This document shows, piece after piece, positions 1 through 8,761 of a stretch of 51,461 bases of DNA. Location: positions 1-51,461 of the forward strand of contig JBCDCZ010000004.1 of NCBI GenBank assembly GCA_039180865.1, given 5' to 3'. The stretch comes from JBCDCU01 sp039180865. GTDB taxonomy: Bacteria > Pseudomonadota > Alphaproteobacteria > Rhizobiales > JACESI01. How positions within the stretch are numbered: position 1 is the stretch's first letter; every line of letters starts with the position of its first letter. The notes under the pieces are model-generated. The model worked only from the letters and a program-made list of their open reading frames with translations, was not told where the DNA came from and searched no databases. A program made the position numbers and the translations under genes.

Positions 1-31
1 TATACGTTAATTAATCTGGGGGAAAATTACG

Positions 32-358
32 ATGCAATATTTAAATCAAGCCTTTGCGGCCCTCGGTGATAGAACGCGTCTGGCGATTGTGGAGAAACTG
101 CTTCGTGAAGGAGAGATGGCTGTCGGTGATTTGAAAGAGGTCTCACCACTTTCACCACCTGCAATTTCACGCCATCTCAAAGTTCTGCGGGAAGCGGGAA
201 TTATCCATCAACGTGTAGACCGACAACGTCGTCTGTATTCTGTTTGCCCTGACGCCATACAATCAATTGGCGACTGGACCATGCGCCATCGTGTCTTTTG
301 GGAAAACAGCCTCGACCGGCTTGAGGACGCCCTCAAGTTCAACGAACCGCCGATGTAG
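32..358 (+). CDS. ArsR-family winged-helix transcriptional regulator
   Basis: A 108-residue DNA-binding protein of the ArsR/SmtB type. The N-terminal half has the usual pattern: an ALGDRTRLAIVEKLL helix near residues 11-25, then the recognition segment SPPAISRHLKVLREAGII at about 41-58, then a wing that reads VDRQRRLYSV. No CxC metal-binding motif is visible and the only cysteine (in SVCPDA) lies in the wing, so a metal sensor is not supported. The family includes many non-metal repressors. The start is ATG preceded by a G-rich stretch (ctggggga) about 8 bases upstream. It converges on the DUF1194 gene. Whatever it regulates may lie to the left of the window. The family call is firm; the ligand is unknown. 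Confidence 0.93.
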   Translation: MQYLNQAFAALGDRTRLAIVEKLLREGEMAVGDLKEVSPLSPPAISRHLKVLREAGIIHQRVDRQRRLYSVCPDAIQSIGDWTMRHRVFWENSLDRLEDALKFNEPPM

Positions 359-395
359 TCAAAGCCGCAGGCACTCAGATCCGCAGCCGCTTTCT

Positions 396-1235
396 TCAAG
401 GATGCGGTTGCTCAGTCAGTAAAAACCATCCGGCCATGTCCCTTGGCTCCAATGGTCGGGACGGATGATAGGAGAGGCTCAGGCCAATGATCTCCCGGAT
501 CAGCTTACGCCTGATCACGATCGCAAAATCCTCAAAACTCTGAGCTTTCATCAAAAACGCGCCATCCCCGCCGATTACTTCGTTCTGATAGTGCTCGATC
601 AATCCGAACTCCCAGAGTTCAGGATTGGGCTCAAGGATCACCAATCCGTTGATCGTGATGCCATCCAGTAGCGCGTTCAGGCGCTCAGCGGGAAGACCCT
701 TTCCACCATTAGTCCCATCACCGGAGATATCAATCACGCGTCTCACGCCATCAAACCGATTTGTGGAAAGTGAACGTGTTGAGTACCTGATTACACTGCC
801 AATGTCGGTCAGGCCGCGGAGTTTACGCTCAATCAAAGCGACCCGATCGGCAAACTGTCGAGCATCTGTCTCATCTCGAATGTGCGTCCAGTCAACGACG
901 GTCTCGTGATTGCGTTCACCTGCCCACTGAACGATCGTAACTGCAATGCCGTCACCTCCAAGCACTTCAATCGCCTCGATCACGCTCTGATGGCGAAATG
1001 CATCGGCAATTCCTTGCCTTTGCAGATGGAATTCCCGTGCATTGACACTGGTGGAGGTGTCAATGGCGAGGACAAGTTCGAGTTCGACCGGGCGAACGTC
1101 GTTCGCCTTCGCCAGAGGTGAAAGAGATAAGAGGAGCAGGAAACAAATGACAGCAATGCCAATCATTGCTCTGTTGAACCCATGGACGGGAAAACCGTCC
1201 CGATTGATCGCTGGATCTAGGAAAAGCGCACGCAT
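396..1235 (-). CDS. DUF1194-type secreted von Willebrand factor A domain protein
   Basis: A 279-residue exported protein. A hydrophobic segment (IGIAVICFLLLLSL, about residues 25-38) ends in a signal-peptidase-like site after AKA. The mature part begins with ELVLAIDTSTSV, a VWA first strand with the DxSxS metal-site motif. ISGDGTNGG about 100 residues later fits the fourth strand of DUF1194 proteins. Function is unknown; VWA domains usually bind partners through a divalent cation. The first ATG gives a long signal peptide but supplies its arginines. A second ATG at residue 24 (position 1166) gives a short one with no positive charge, so I kept the longer start. No convincing ribosome-binding site precedes either. 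It lies 122 bases downstream of the GGDEF/EAL gene on the same strand. Confidence 0.88.
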   Translation of the reverse strand: MRALFLDPAINRDGFPVHGFNRAMIGIAVICFLLLLSLSPLAKANDVRPVELELVLAIDTSTSVNAREFHLQRQGIADAFRHQSVIEAIEVLGGDGIAVTIVQWAGERNHETVVDWTHIRDETDARQFADRVALIERKLRGLTDIGSVIRYSTRSLSTNRFDGVRRVIDISGDGTNGGKGLPAERLNALLDGITINGLVILEPNPELWEFGLIEHYQNEVIGGDGAFLMKAQSFEDFAIVIRRKLIREIIGLSLSYHPSRPLEPRDMAGWFLLTEQPHP

Positions 1236-1357
1236 GGCGAGAGATTAGTCAGTGCTGACAAGCTTGCCTACCGCAATACCCCTCAAAGACTGGTGAAATT
1301 CAACCAGCACGGAAACAGAAAAGCTCGTTTCCAAGGCGAAAACACCATTGTTGGAGG

Positions 1358-3736
1358 TCAAACGTTTACTGCGGACCCACCGCCATTGATGCGATCGGCA
1401 CACATTAGATATCCATCATTCAGGAACCATTGGGTCATATGCCGGAAGTCCATGGCTCCAACCAGACACTCTCCCTGCACAGCAGCAACGCCAAGCGTGC
1501 GCAGCGTCGCGATTGCCTGGAGGTCGCCGATCTCCTCGCAGACGAGTTCGGCACCTATCAGTTTGATTGTCGATGCCATACCAGAGAGTATAGCGTGCTG
1601 CTTCGGTTCGTTTGCAATGTTGTGGGCCAAGTCCCGACCGAGGCGCAGTTGCGTCACGGGATACTCAGAGAGATTGGAAAGCGTCGCGTAGCTTCCGCTG
1701 AAATCCCGGATCGTAACCGCGATCCCGGTGGTTCGACATTCGTTCAGGATCTCGCGCAGCTTACCGTCCTGGTCCGATTTCAGCACGCTTTCGCAGATCC
1801 CGATGCTGAAAACTTCCGGACTGACATCATGCCTAAGACAGGCCCCACAGATATCCTGGACGACAGTTCCACGCGCGAGATAGGTGCTGTCAAGATCGAC
1901 GACAATGCGGTCGAATGCGTGCCCCTCATCCCACCAGATCTTGGCCGCCTCTGCGCTCAAATCAAAAATGTATCGGCTGACCGCTGAATATAGGCCAGAT
2001 GATGTAACACCGGTCATGAACTGGTCGTAAGAGAGCACACCTCGTTTTGGGTGGGCCCACATCACATCGGATCTCAGGCCACTGATTTTGTCACCTGCAG
2101 TGCCGAAATAGGGCTGATACCAAATCTCGAGTGCACCGGTTTCCATCGCAGCAAGGAGATCTTTCTCAAGCTCGATTTCAGTTTCAAAACCAGCCTTCAT
2201 GGTGTCGTTGAAGAAATGAAATCCAGATCCACCGCTGCCTTTTGTTTCATAGAGCGCAAGATCGGCGCAGATCATAAGTTCATCCGGCGACGTCGCATCT
2301 TGAGGATACCGGGCGACACCAAGGCTGATCTGTGGCAGCAGCGTGCGATCTTCATAACGCACCGGCATTGTTGCAAGGTTGATCAGTTCACGACAGAGCG
2401 CTTCCAGATCCCCGTCACGATCGTAGGTAACGAGCGCGATGAACTCATCGCCGCCCCAGCGGAAAGCCTGGAACGTTTCATAGGATTCTGTGAAGAGTCT
2501 CAATCGCTCACCCAGGGCCTGCAGGAGGCGGTCACCGGCAGCATGGCCGAGTGTGTCATTGATGCGTTTGAATTTATCGAGATCAATCTGGATCATCGCG
2601 AAGGGACGGTCTGAACCGGCCTGCTCAATAGCATCAGCAATTGCAACCTGACAGGAAACGCGGTTACCCAGCTCTGTCAGTGTGTCTGTGAATGCCAATT
2701 GTTTCAGATGGTCTTCGGCTTCCCTAAGAAGCTTCTCGCGTTCGGCTCTCTCGGTAACGTCATAATAGGTAAGCAAGCGCCAGCCGTTTGGCAGCTTCCG
2801 GCACCGGTGTTCGAGCACACGACCGTCACTCAGGTTAAATTGCTTCGGTTTACCATCTGCCCGCTCTATTTCGGCACGACGAACCTTGACGTATTCCTGA
2901 TAATCGATGTCAGGCACAATATGGACGCCGGATTCGTGGATACGCGCCATGACCTCCCAAAAGACCGGTCTTGTCTCGCAATACTCGCTTGGAACCTTGA
3001 ACGTTTCCCGGAAAGCCTTGTTGGTCAGGCGGGTATGATAGTCCTGGTCCAGCACAAAGATGCAGTGATCGAGATGCCCAAGCATCGCATCAATGATCGC
3101 GTCAGCACTCGCATGGTCGAAATCTCGCACCTTCACGGTTTGAGGAGTCTGCGCAAGGCGATCCAACTCATCGGACAAGAGAGACGTAAGATCCAAGAGA
3201 AAGTCTTCGTCTGCATCATCGTAAACACGCGGGCCTTTATCGAGAATCGCAAGAAGCCCGATCGTCTCGCCATCGCTGTTTCTCAGGAGACGCGCCGCAA
3301 TGGCTCGCGCATGCGGTGGCCCTGCGACCCACGCTTGCGCATGAAGCCGGCCATCCTCAATGATGTCACCGATCAATGCCTCGCAATCATTGGCTTCAAG
3401 CAATACAGGCAAAGGATCATCAAGGGGCAATTCGTGCTCGGGAACGCCGATCGCCTGCATGACCCGGCCCTTGCCATCTTCAAAGCAAATAAGAGCAACG
3501 CCTGAGGCCCGGAAGGCATTTAACGCCAGATGGCATATGCGCTCGAGCGAAACGATGTTGGCCAAATTACCGGCGGTTTTCGCAAAACGCTCATCCGTCG
3601 GTTCTCCGGCGCTATCATCGACAGAATTTTGGTGTTCGTCGCTCAAATCTCGGTCGGGTCCCAGTATTTGAAAGTATTCGTAATTCGCGCACTCAGAGGC
3701 ACACCCAGAACAACTGTTATTTGTAAGACGGATCAC
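1358..3736 (-). CDS. GAF-PAS-GGDEF-EAL signalling protein (diguanylate cyclase with degenerate EAL)
   Basis: A 792-residue cytoplasmic protein predicted to make c-di-GMP. Order: a cysteine-bearing N-terminus (C9, C12, C16), a GAF-like domain (about 55-197), a PAS-like domain (about 213-330), GGDEF (about 345-510) and EAL (about 520-775). The cyclase site is intact (RWGGDEF, GGDEF at 428-432), but the RxxD inhibitory site is absent: residues 419-422 are YETF. The EAL domain has lost its catalytic residues. The EAL triad reads SDV (556-558), the asparagine strand reads VVDLD, the DDFGTG loop reads RDFSGS, and the KID lysine position is in LRLGRD. It is therefore probably a ligand-binding or regulatory domain. 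The start is GTG; the next in-frame ATG (residue 93) would remove much of the GAF domain. An AT-rich 216-base gap lies upstream. Confidence 0.93.
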   Translation of the reverse strand: MIRLTNNSCSGCASECANYEYFQILGPDRDLSDEHQNSVDDSAGEPTDERFAKTAGNLANIVSLERICHLALNAFRASGVALICFEDGKGRVMQAIGVPEHELPLDDPLPVLLEANDCEALIGDIIEDGRLHAQAWVAGPPHARAIAARLLRNSDGETIGLLAILDKGPRVYDDADEDFLLDLTSLLSDELDRLAQTPQTVKVRDFDHASADAIIDAMLGHLDHCIFVLDQDYHTRLTNKAFRETFKVPSEYCETRPVFWEVMARIHESGVHIVPDIDYQEYVKVRRAEIERADGKPKQFNLSDGRVLEHRCRKLPNGWRLLTYYDVTERAEREKLLREAEDHLKQLAFTDTLTELGNRVSCQVAIADAIEQAGSDRPFAMIQIDLDKFKRINDTLGHAAGDRLLQALGERLRLFTESYETFQAFRWGGDEFIALVTYDRDGDLEALCRELINLATMPVRYEDRTLLPQISLGVARYPQDATSPDELMICADLALYETKGSGGSGFHFFNDTMKAGFETEIELEKDLLAAMETGALEIWYQPYFGTAGDKISGLRSDVMWAHPKRGVLSYDQFMTGVTSSGLYSAVSRYIFDLSAEAAKIWWDEGHAFDRIVVDLDSTYLARGTVVQDICGACLRHDVSPEVFSIGICESVLKSDQDGKLREILNECRTTGIAVTIRDFSGSYATLSNLSEYPVTQLRLGRDLAHNIANEPKQHAILSGMASTIKLIGAELVCEEIGDLQAIATLRTLGVAAVQGECLVGAMDFRHMTQWFLNDGYLMCADRINGGGSAVNV

Positions 3737-3952
3737 AAACCCAGCATCGAATTCCCTTTGATTAATACACTTTCCGTCTTACCAACGGCTTAACATCGCA
3801 CCGTGACCAATTCGTACCGAATTCGATAGAATTTGAAATAAATTAATTAAAATAATAAGATACGATATTGACCGAGCATTCCAGTTTATATGCGCTTTGC
3901 TAATAGAAACCAGACCGGATCGTTTTCAGGAAACCAGCACCTTCATTGGTGA

Positions 3953-5635
3953 CTATTGTGGCGCCGGGTACATTGCATCAACCATGGCTGCCGGGTCGAA
4001 ACGAGAATCCATCATGCCATATGTCGTCGAAAACGGCCGGTTCAGCCGGCCTTCCAAAAAAGCGTCCGCGATGTCGGATCGCGCGATCCGCCTCAGTTCT
4101 GCGGCGGCCACCGTAAGCGCAAGTTGCTCTGTCAAAATGCGAGCTGACCCCTCATCCTTGAGTGCGGCGTTGGCGGCTTTTCTGAGCACATCTGTCAGCG
4201 CAGGACTTTTGCCGCCGAAAGCGTCTTCGACATTCGCGATCACCGCATCGAGGCTTTCAGGATTGGCCCTGAGCGCCCTTAGGACATCAAGGCACATAAC
4301 ATTGCCTGATCCTTCCCAGATCGCGTTGACGGGTGCCTCGCGGTAAAGCCGCGGCATCGGCCAGTCTTCGATGTATCCGTTGCCTCCCATACATTCCATT
4401 ACCTCGGTGACGAGAGGCGGAGTTGCCTTGCAAACCCAGTATTTCACAACAGGTGTCATGAGGCGCGCGAAGGCCGCGTGACCTTGATTTTTTCCTGCCT
4501 CGTCGAAACTCTCCGCAAGCCGGAACGAGAGAACAGCGGCAGCTGCCGCATCAAGGGCCATATCAGCGAGAACCCGCAGATGAAGCGGCTTTTCAATGAG
4601 CTTCGAACCGAAGGCCGTCCTGTGACGGGCATGGTGGACTGCATGAGAAATCGCGGCGCGCATCATCCCGGCCGACGCGATAGAACAATCAAGGCGAGTG
4701 AGCGTCACCATATCGAGGATTGTTCTGACGCCATGTCCTTCAGCACCTATCAAAAAGCCCACAGCATTGTGAAACTCAACTTCTGCTGATGCATTCGATC
4801 GATTTCCAAGCTTATCTTTGAGGCGCTGGAAGCGAAGACCGTTTTGTGTTCCATCGTCGAGAATACGCGGGATAAACAGGCAACTGAGACCATTCCGCGT
4901 CTGAGCGAGAATGACAAACGCATCCGACATCGGCGCGGACATGAACCATTTGTGCCCGTTCACCAGAAAGAAGTTTTCGCTGGCGGGCTCAGCAAGCGTC
5001 ACGTTGGCCCTGACGTCCGTACCGCCCTGCTTTTCCGTCATACCCATGCCGACCGTCGCTCCGGCCTTTCGCGAACCGGGTTTGGCACTCGGATCATAGT
5101 GCCGGTTGATGAGACGCGGCAGCCATTCACGGGCAAGCGCAGAATTATGTCTGAGAGCCGCAGGCGCGGCGTTCGTCATGGTGAGCGGGCACAAATGTCC
5201 GCACTCGGTTGCAGCCGTCATATAAAAGCGCAGCGCGCGGGCCTGATGGCGGTGTCCCTTGTCCAGTGGGCTGGATGCATCGCTCTCCCAAACCGATCCT
5301 TGAAGACCGCGCGCAATCGAGCGGCGCATCAAAGCGTGGTAGGAGGGATGAAAGTCCACCCGATCAACGCGCGCACCACGTTCGTCGTGGGTCTTTAAAA
5401 CCGGAATATTGCGGTTGGCGAGGTCGCCAAGTTGAGCAACCTCAGCGGATCCCATTTCTGCGCCAAGCTTCTCCATATCCTCCCGGAAAGCCGACGAGAT
5501 CCCATCCGAAAGAGCAACAAGAAGCGGATCCCCGGTGAACAGATTACGCGGGTAGAAGGCAGGCGTCTGGTTTGATGGCCGTGAGCCGAAAGGATCCGGA
5601 GTCGTCTGATAAGCCATCGGGTTCGTTCTGTTCAT
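3953..5635 (-). CDS. Acyl-CoA dehydrogenase, AidB-like
   Basis: A flavin-dependent acyl-CoA dehydrogenase fold of 560 residues, close in length to E. coli AidB (541). Visible family segments are GMGMTEKQGGTDVRAN (flavin/substrate region), HKWFMSAPMSDAFVI, the RTAFGSKLIEKPLHLRVLADM helix region, and MECMGGNGYIEDWPMPRLYR followed by REAPVNAIWEGSGNVM, which is characteristic of AidB. In E. coli AidB belongs to the adaptive response to alkylation damage and binds DNA; whether this protein does so is inferred only from subtype resemblance. I chose the ATG at residue 23 of the longer frame because AAGAGG lies about 12 bases upstream and the preceding residues look non-coding. It is divergent from pyrB. 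Confidence 0.93.
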   Translation of the reverse strand: MNRTNPMAYQTTPDPFGSRPSNQTPAFYPRNLFTGDPLLVALSDGISSAFREDMEKLGAEMGSAEVAQLGDLANRNIPVLKTHDERGARVDRVDFHPSYHALMRRSIARGLQGSVWESDASSPLDKGHRHQARALRFYMTAATECGHLCPLTMTNAAPAALRHNSALAREWLPRLINRHYDPSAKPGSRKAGATVGMGMTEKQGGTDVRANVTLAEPASENFFLVNGHKWFMSAPMSDAFVILAQTRNGLSCLFIPRILDDGTQNGLRFQRLKDKLGNRSNASAEVEFHNAVGFLIGAEGHGVRTILDMVTLTRLDCSIASAGMMRAAISHAVHHARHRTAFGSKLIEKPLHLRVLADMALDAAAAAVLSFRLAESFDEAGKNQGHAAFARLMTPVVKYWVCKATPPLVTEVMECMGGNGYIEDWPMPRLYREAPVNAIWEGSGNVMCLDVLRALRANPESLDAVIANVEDAFGGKSPALTDVLRKAANAALKDEGSARILTEQLALTVAAAELRRIARSDIADAFLEGRLNRPFSTTYGMMDSRFDPAAMVDAMYPAPQ

Positions 5636-5728
5636 GCTGGGCTGCAACCTCTTCCCATGTTTCTTAACGGAAAATCTCCGCTTGTCGAAGCACACTTGCA
5701 CGTCACGTGTGAAGAACCGCTAAAGTCC

Positions 5729-5762
5729 TTGCAAACAAGGGCGCTTTCCTGTTGCAACAAGG
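5729..5762. repeat. Direct repeat TTGCAA(A)CAAGG upstream of pyrB
   Basis: TTGCAAACAAGG at 5729-5740 recurs as TTGCAACAAGG at 5752-5762, 23 bases apart start to start. It lies in the short divergent region between the acyl-CoA dehydrogenase gene and pyrB. It could be part of an operator or promoter; no regulator can be named. Confidence 0.4.
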
Positions 5763-5789
5763 CTAATGCCTGCCTTATGAGGAGCGGCG

Positions 5790-6764
5790 ATGAACGCACC
5801 TTTTCCCTACCGCCATCTGATAGGCATCGAAGGTCTGATGCCACACGAGATCACCGCCCTTCTTGATGGTGCGGAAAACGAAGTCGATATCGGTCGTATG
5901 GTGGAGAAGAAGAAGTCGGTTTTGCGCGGACGGACGCAGATTAATCTGTTCTTCGAAACATCAACCCGCACACAGTCTTCCTTCGAGCTTGCCGGAAAGC
6001 GCCTTGGCGCGGATGTCATGAATATGTCCGTCGGCACATCGGCAGTGAAGAAAGGCGAGACACTGATTGACACCGCGATCACTCTGAATGCCATGAACCC
6101 GGATTTGCTTGTCGTGCGTCACGCAAGCGCTGGTGCAGCGGAACTTCTTGCGCAAAAAGTCGATTGTTCGGTGATCAATGCAGGCGACGGCACCCACGAA
6201 CATCCCACACAGGCCCTTCTTGATGCGCTCACAATCCGTCGTCATAAGGGCCGAATTGCCCGTCTGACTATTGCGATCTGCGGCGATATTCTGCACAGCC
6301 GCGTCGCCCGGTCGAACATCATCCTTCTCAATGCCCTTGATGCGCGGGTCCGGGTGATCGGCCCGTCGACGCTTCTGCCGACCGGAATCGAGCGGATGGG
6401 CGTCGAAGTCTTCACCGATATGCGAGAGGGTCTGAAAGATGCCGACGTCGTCATGATGCTCCGCCTTCAGACCGAAAGGATGCGCGGGTCGTTTGTGCCG
6501 TCCGTACGTGAGTATTTCCGGTACTATGGTCTTGATGCGGAGAAGCTCTCTTTCGCGCGCGAAGACGCTCTTGTTATGCATCCGGGTCCGATGAACCGTG
6601 GTGTCGAGATTGCCTCAGAGATTGCCGACGGGCCGCAATCCGTGATCCGGGAACAGGTTGAGATGGGTGTCGCAGTCCGTATGGCCGTGCTCGAAGCTCT
6701 GTCTCATCATCTGCCAAATCGCCCGGGTATGGACCGACCAAACGGTGACGCGATATCGACATGA
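5790..6764 (+). CDS. pyrB: Aspartate carbamoyltransferase catalytic chain
   Basis: Carbamoyl phosphate plus aspartate to N-carbamoyl-aspartate, the first committed step of pyrimidine synthesis, in the cytoplasm. At 324 residues it has the family's usual length. The carbamoyl-phosphate loop FETSTRTQSSFE (about 55-66) and HPTQALLDAL are present, and the C-terminal domain carries VMMLRLQTER and LVMHPGPMNRGVEI. The start ATG follows a good ribosome-binding site (gagg, about 9 bases upstream). The stop overlaps the next start as ATGA, so the downstream dihydroorotase-like protein is probably translated with it. No pyrI regulatory subunit is next to it. In bacteria with this arrangement PyrB often assembles with a class I dihydroorotase homologue, which matches the neighbour here. 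Confidence 0.97.
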   Translation: MNAPFPYRHLIGIEGLMPHEITALLDGAENEVDIGRMVEKKKSVLRGRTQINLFFETSTRTQSSFELAGKRLGADVMNMSVGTSAVKKGETLIDTAITLNAMNPDLLVVRHASAGAAELLAQKVDCSVINAGDGTHEHPTQALLDALTIRRHKGRIARLTIAICGDILHSRVARSNIILLNALDARVRVIGPSTLLPTGIERMGVEVFTDMREGLKDADVVMMLRLQTERMRGSFVPSVREYFRYYGLDAEKLSFAREDALVMHPGPMNRGVEIASEIADGPQSVIREQVEMGVAVRMAVLEALSHHLPNRPGMDRPNGDAIST

Positions 6765-8068
6765 CCATGCGTGACAGTTCAACCCGCCCGTTCGCCTTCA
6801 TCGATATCCATCTTTGTGACCCGGCACAGAGTATTGACGGCACGCACACCGTTCTCGTCGCCGACGGCAGGATCCGCGCAGTCGAGCATCATGTGGCTCC
6901 AAGTCTCCTGGAAGCAGATTATGATCTGATCGACGGCAAGGGCCTCACGATGCTGCCGGGCCTCGTCGACAGCTCGGTGCGGACAGGTGAACCGGGACAC
7001 GAGCACGAGGAAACGCTTGCGAGCGCGTCTGCCGCAGCTGTTTCCGGCGGCGTCACAACGATGATCGTAAAACCCGAAACCCAACCGGTTATCGATGACA
7101 TCGCGCTTGTCGAATTTATTCTGAGAAACGCAGCAGCGACCGCGGTCAATCGCGTTCATGTTATGGGCGCCCTCACAAAAGACCTTGCCGGCGAGGAAAT
7201 GTCGGAACTTCGTCTGATGCACGACGCGGGCGCTCCGGCCTTTACGAATGGACGCCGAAGCATCACCAATTCAAGCCTGATGCGACGAGCGCTTTCCTAT
7301 GCCAAGGATTTCGGTGCCATCATCGTTCACCATACGGATGATCGAAGCTTGAGTGGCGACGGCGTGATGAACGAAGGCGAGATGGCAAGCCGTCTCGGGC
7401 TTCCAGGTATTCCAAAGGAATCGGAAATTATCATGCTCGAGCGTGATCTGCGCCTGGCCGCCCTCACTGACGGTCGATACCACGCAGCCGCCATCTCCTG
7501 TGCAGAATCCGTAGAACTCATCGCACGCGCCAAGAAAGCCGGCCTTGACGTTACGGCTGGGGCCTCAATCAACAATCTCACCTTGAACGAGACCGATATC
7601 GGCGCCTATCGCACGTTCTTCAAGCTCTCCCCGCCACTGCGCCTTGAAGAGGACCGACGCGCTGTTGTGGATGCGGTCGCAAACGGAACGATCGATATCG
7701 TTCACTCCGACCACGAGCCTCGCGATGTCGATCATAAGCGCCATCCCTTTGCGGATGCCGCAGACGGTGCGATCGGGCTTGAAACATTTCTTCCCGCCCT
7801 GATGCGGCTGGTTCACAGCGAAGAATTAAGCCTCATGGAGGCGATCCGTTCGGTGACCGCTAACCCGGCTTCGCGCTTCGGACTTGAAGCGGGTTCACTT
7901 TCCAAAGGTATGCCAGCGGATTTCGTAACGGTCGATTTCGATCACCCATGGGTCTTGACCGAAGACGCGCTGAGATCGCGCTCCAAGAACACGGTCTTCG
8001 AGGGGGCGCGATTTAGCGGGAGGGTTTTGTCGACTTACATTGGCGGGCGCGAAGTCTTTCGGTCTTAG
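6761..8068 (+). CDS. Dihydroorotase-like protein lacking HxH metal ligands (PyrC'/PyrX type)
   Basis: A 435-residue amidohydrolase of the class I dihydroorotase family, overlapping pyrB by four bases. Family landmarks remain: MLPGLVD...GEPGHEHEET near 64-85, GGVTTMIVKPETQP, the IVHHTDD strand, FKLSPPLR, SDHEPRD and DAADGAIGLE. The canonical DxHxH metal motif, however, reads D70-S-S-V-R74, so both histidines are missing, and the HxxH strand reads H241-A-A-A244. The aspartate of SDHEP (317) is kept. The pattern matches non-catalytic dihydroorotase homologues that scaffold aspartate carbamoyltransferase, as in Pseudomonas pyrBC'. Inference: a structural partner of PyrB, with the active dihydroorotase encoded elsewhere. 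Databases usually label such proteins dihydroorotase. Confidence 0.9.
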   Translation: MTMRDSSTRPFAFIDIHLCDPAQSIDGTHTVLVADGRIRAVEHHVAPSLLEADYDLIDGKGLTMLPGLVDSSVRTGEPGHEHEETLASASAAAVSGGVTTMIVKPETQPVIDDIALVEFILRNAAATAVNRVHVMGALTKDLAGEEMSELRLMHDAGAPAFTNGRRSITNSSLMRRALSYAKDFGAIIVHHTDDRSLSGDGVMNEGEMASRLGLPGIPKESEIIMLERDLRLAALTDGRYHAAAISCAESVELIARAKKAGLDVTAGASINNLTLNETDIGAYRTFFKLSPPLRLEEDRRAVVDAVANGTIDIVHSDHEPRDVDHKRHPFADAADGAIGLETFLPALMRLVHSEELSLMEAIRSVTANPASRFGLEAGSLSKGMPADFVTVDFDHPWVLTEDALRSRSKNTVFEGARFSGRVLSTYIGGREVFRS

Positions 8069-8136
8069 CCATCTATCGCAAAAGGCAGGAATTCGGTAAG
8101 ACCGCCACCAACAAGTTTGCTTAAACCGATACCGCC

Positions 8137-8754
8137 ATGCCCGATCCGATTACCTGGAGTTCCGCCCTTCCCTATTTCCTTACCTGGCTTGCGATCGGTT
8201 ATCTGCTGGGCTCGATTCCGTTTGGCCTGATCCTGACGAAGCTTGCTGGTCAGGGTGACATCAGAAAAATTGGTTCCGGCAATATCGGCGCAACGAATGT
8301 TCTTCGCACGGGGAACAAAAAACTCGCAGCGCTGACGCTCCTGCTCGACGCACTCAAGGGAACGGTCGCAGTCGTCGCGGCTTATGCTGCCGGTGGGCCC
8401 GATTTCTCGGTTTCAGCAGGGCTCGGGGCTTTTCTGGGGCATCTTTTTCCGGTTTGGCTCTCGTTCAAAGGCGGCAAGGGCGTTGCAACCTATCTTGGCA
8501 TTCTCGCAGGTCTTGCATGGCCCGCCTTGCTTGTTGCCGCCGTTGTGTGGCTCGCAACGGCAGCGATTACCCGCTATTCTTCGCTTGCCGCACTTCTTGC
8601 AACACTCGCCGTTCCGTTTGCACTTAGGGCATTCAGTTACTTTCAGTATTCAGAACTGTTTATGGTCCTCACTCTGCTGTGTTGGATAAAACATCACCAA
8701 AACATAATGCGCTTGATCCGCGGCACTGAAAGCCGGATCGGGCAAAAAGGATAA
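8137..8754 (+). CDS. plsY: Glycerol-3-phosphate acyltransferase PlsY
   Basis: Transfers the acyl group of acyl-phosphate to glycerol-3-phosphate, the first acylation in phospholipid synthesis, at the inner membrane. The 205-residue sequence has several hydrophobic helices and the three PlsY motifs: GSGNIGATNVLR (about 47-58), GHLFPVWLSFKGGKGVAT (about 101-118), and a C-terminal helix ending in KHHQNIMRLIRGTESR. Length is typical. The upstream gap to the dihydroorotase-like gene is 68 bases and the ribosome-binding site is weak. dprA starts 7 bases after the stop, so plsY and dprA are probably cotranscribed. Confidence 0.96.
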   Translation: MPDPITWSSALPYFLTWLAIGYLLGSIPFGLILTKLAGQGDIRKIGSGNIGATNVLRTGNKKLAALTLLLDALKGTVAVVAAYAAGGPDFSVSAGLGAFLGHLFPVWLSFKGGKGVATYLGILAGLAWPALLVAAVVWLATAAITRYSSLAALLATLAVPFALRAFSYFQYSELFMVLTLLCWIKHHQNIMRLIRGTESRIGQKG

Positions 8755-8761
8755 AGTCACT

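Noticed and set aside
2051..3505. Two long plus-strand open frames opposite the GGDEF/EAL gene
   Set aside because: No recognisable domains and no ribosome-binding sites; the minus-strand frame carries clear GGDEF and PAS motifs.
4844..5398. A 184-codon plus-strand frame opposite the acyl-CoA dehydrogenase
   Set aside because: Rich in R and H as expected for an antisense frame; no motif.
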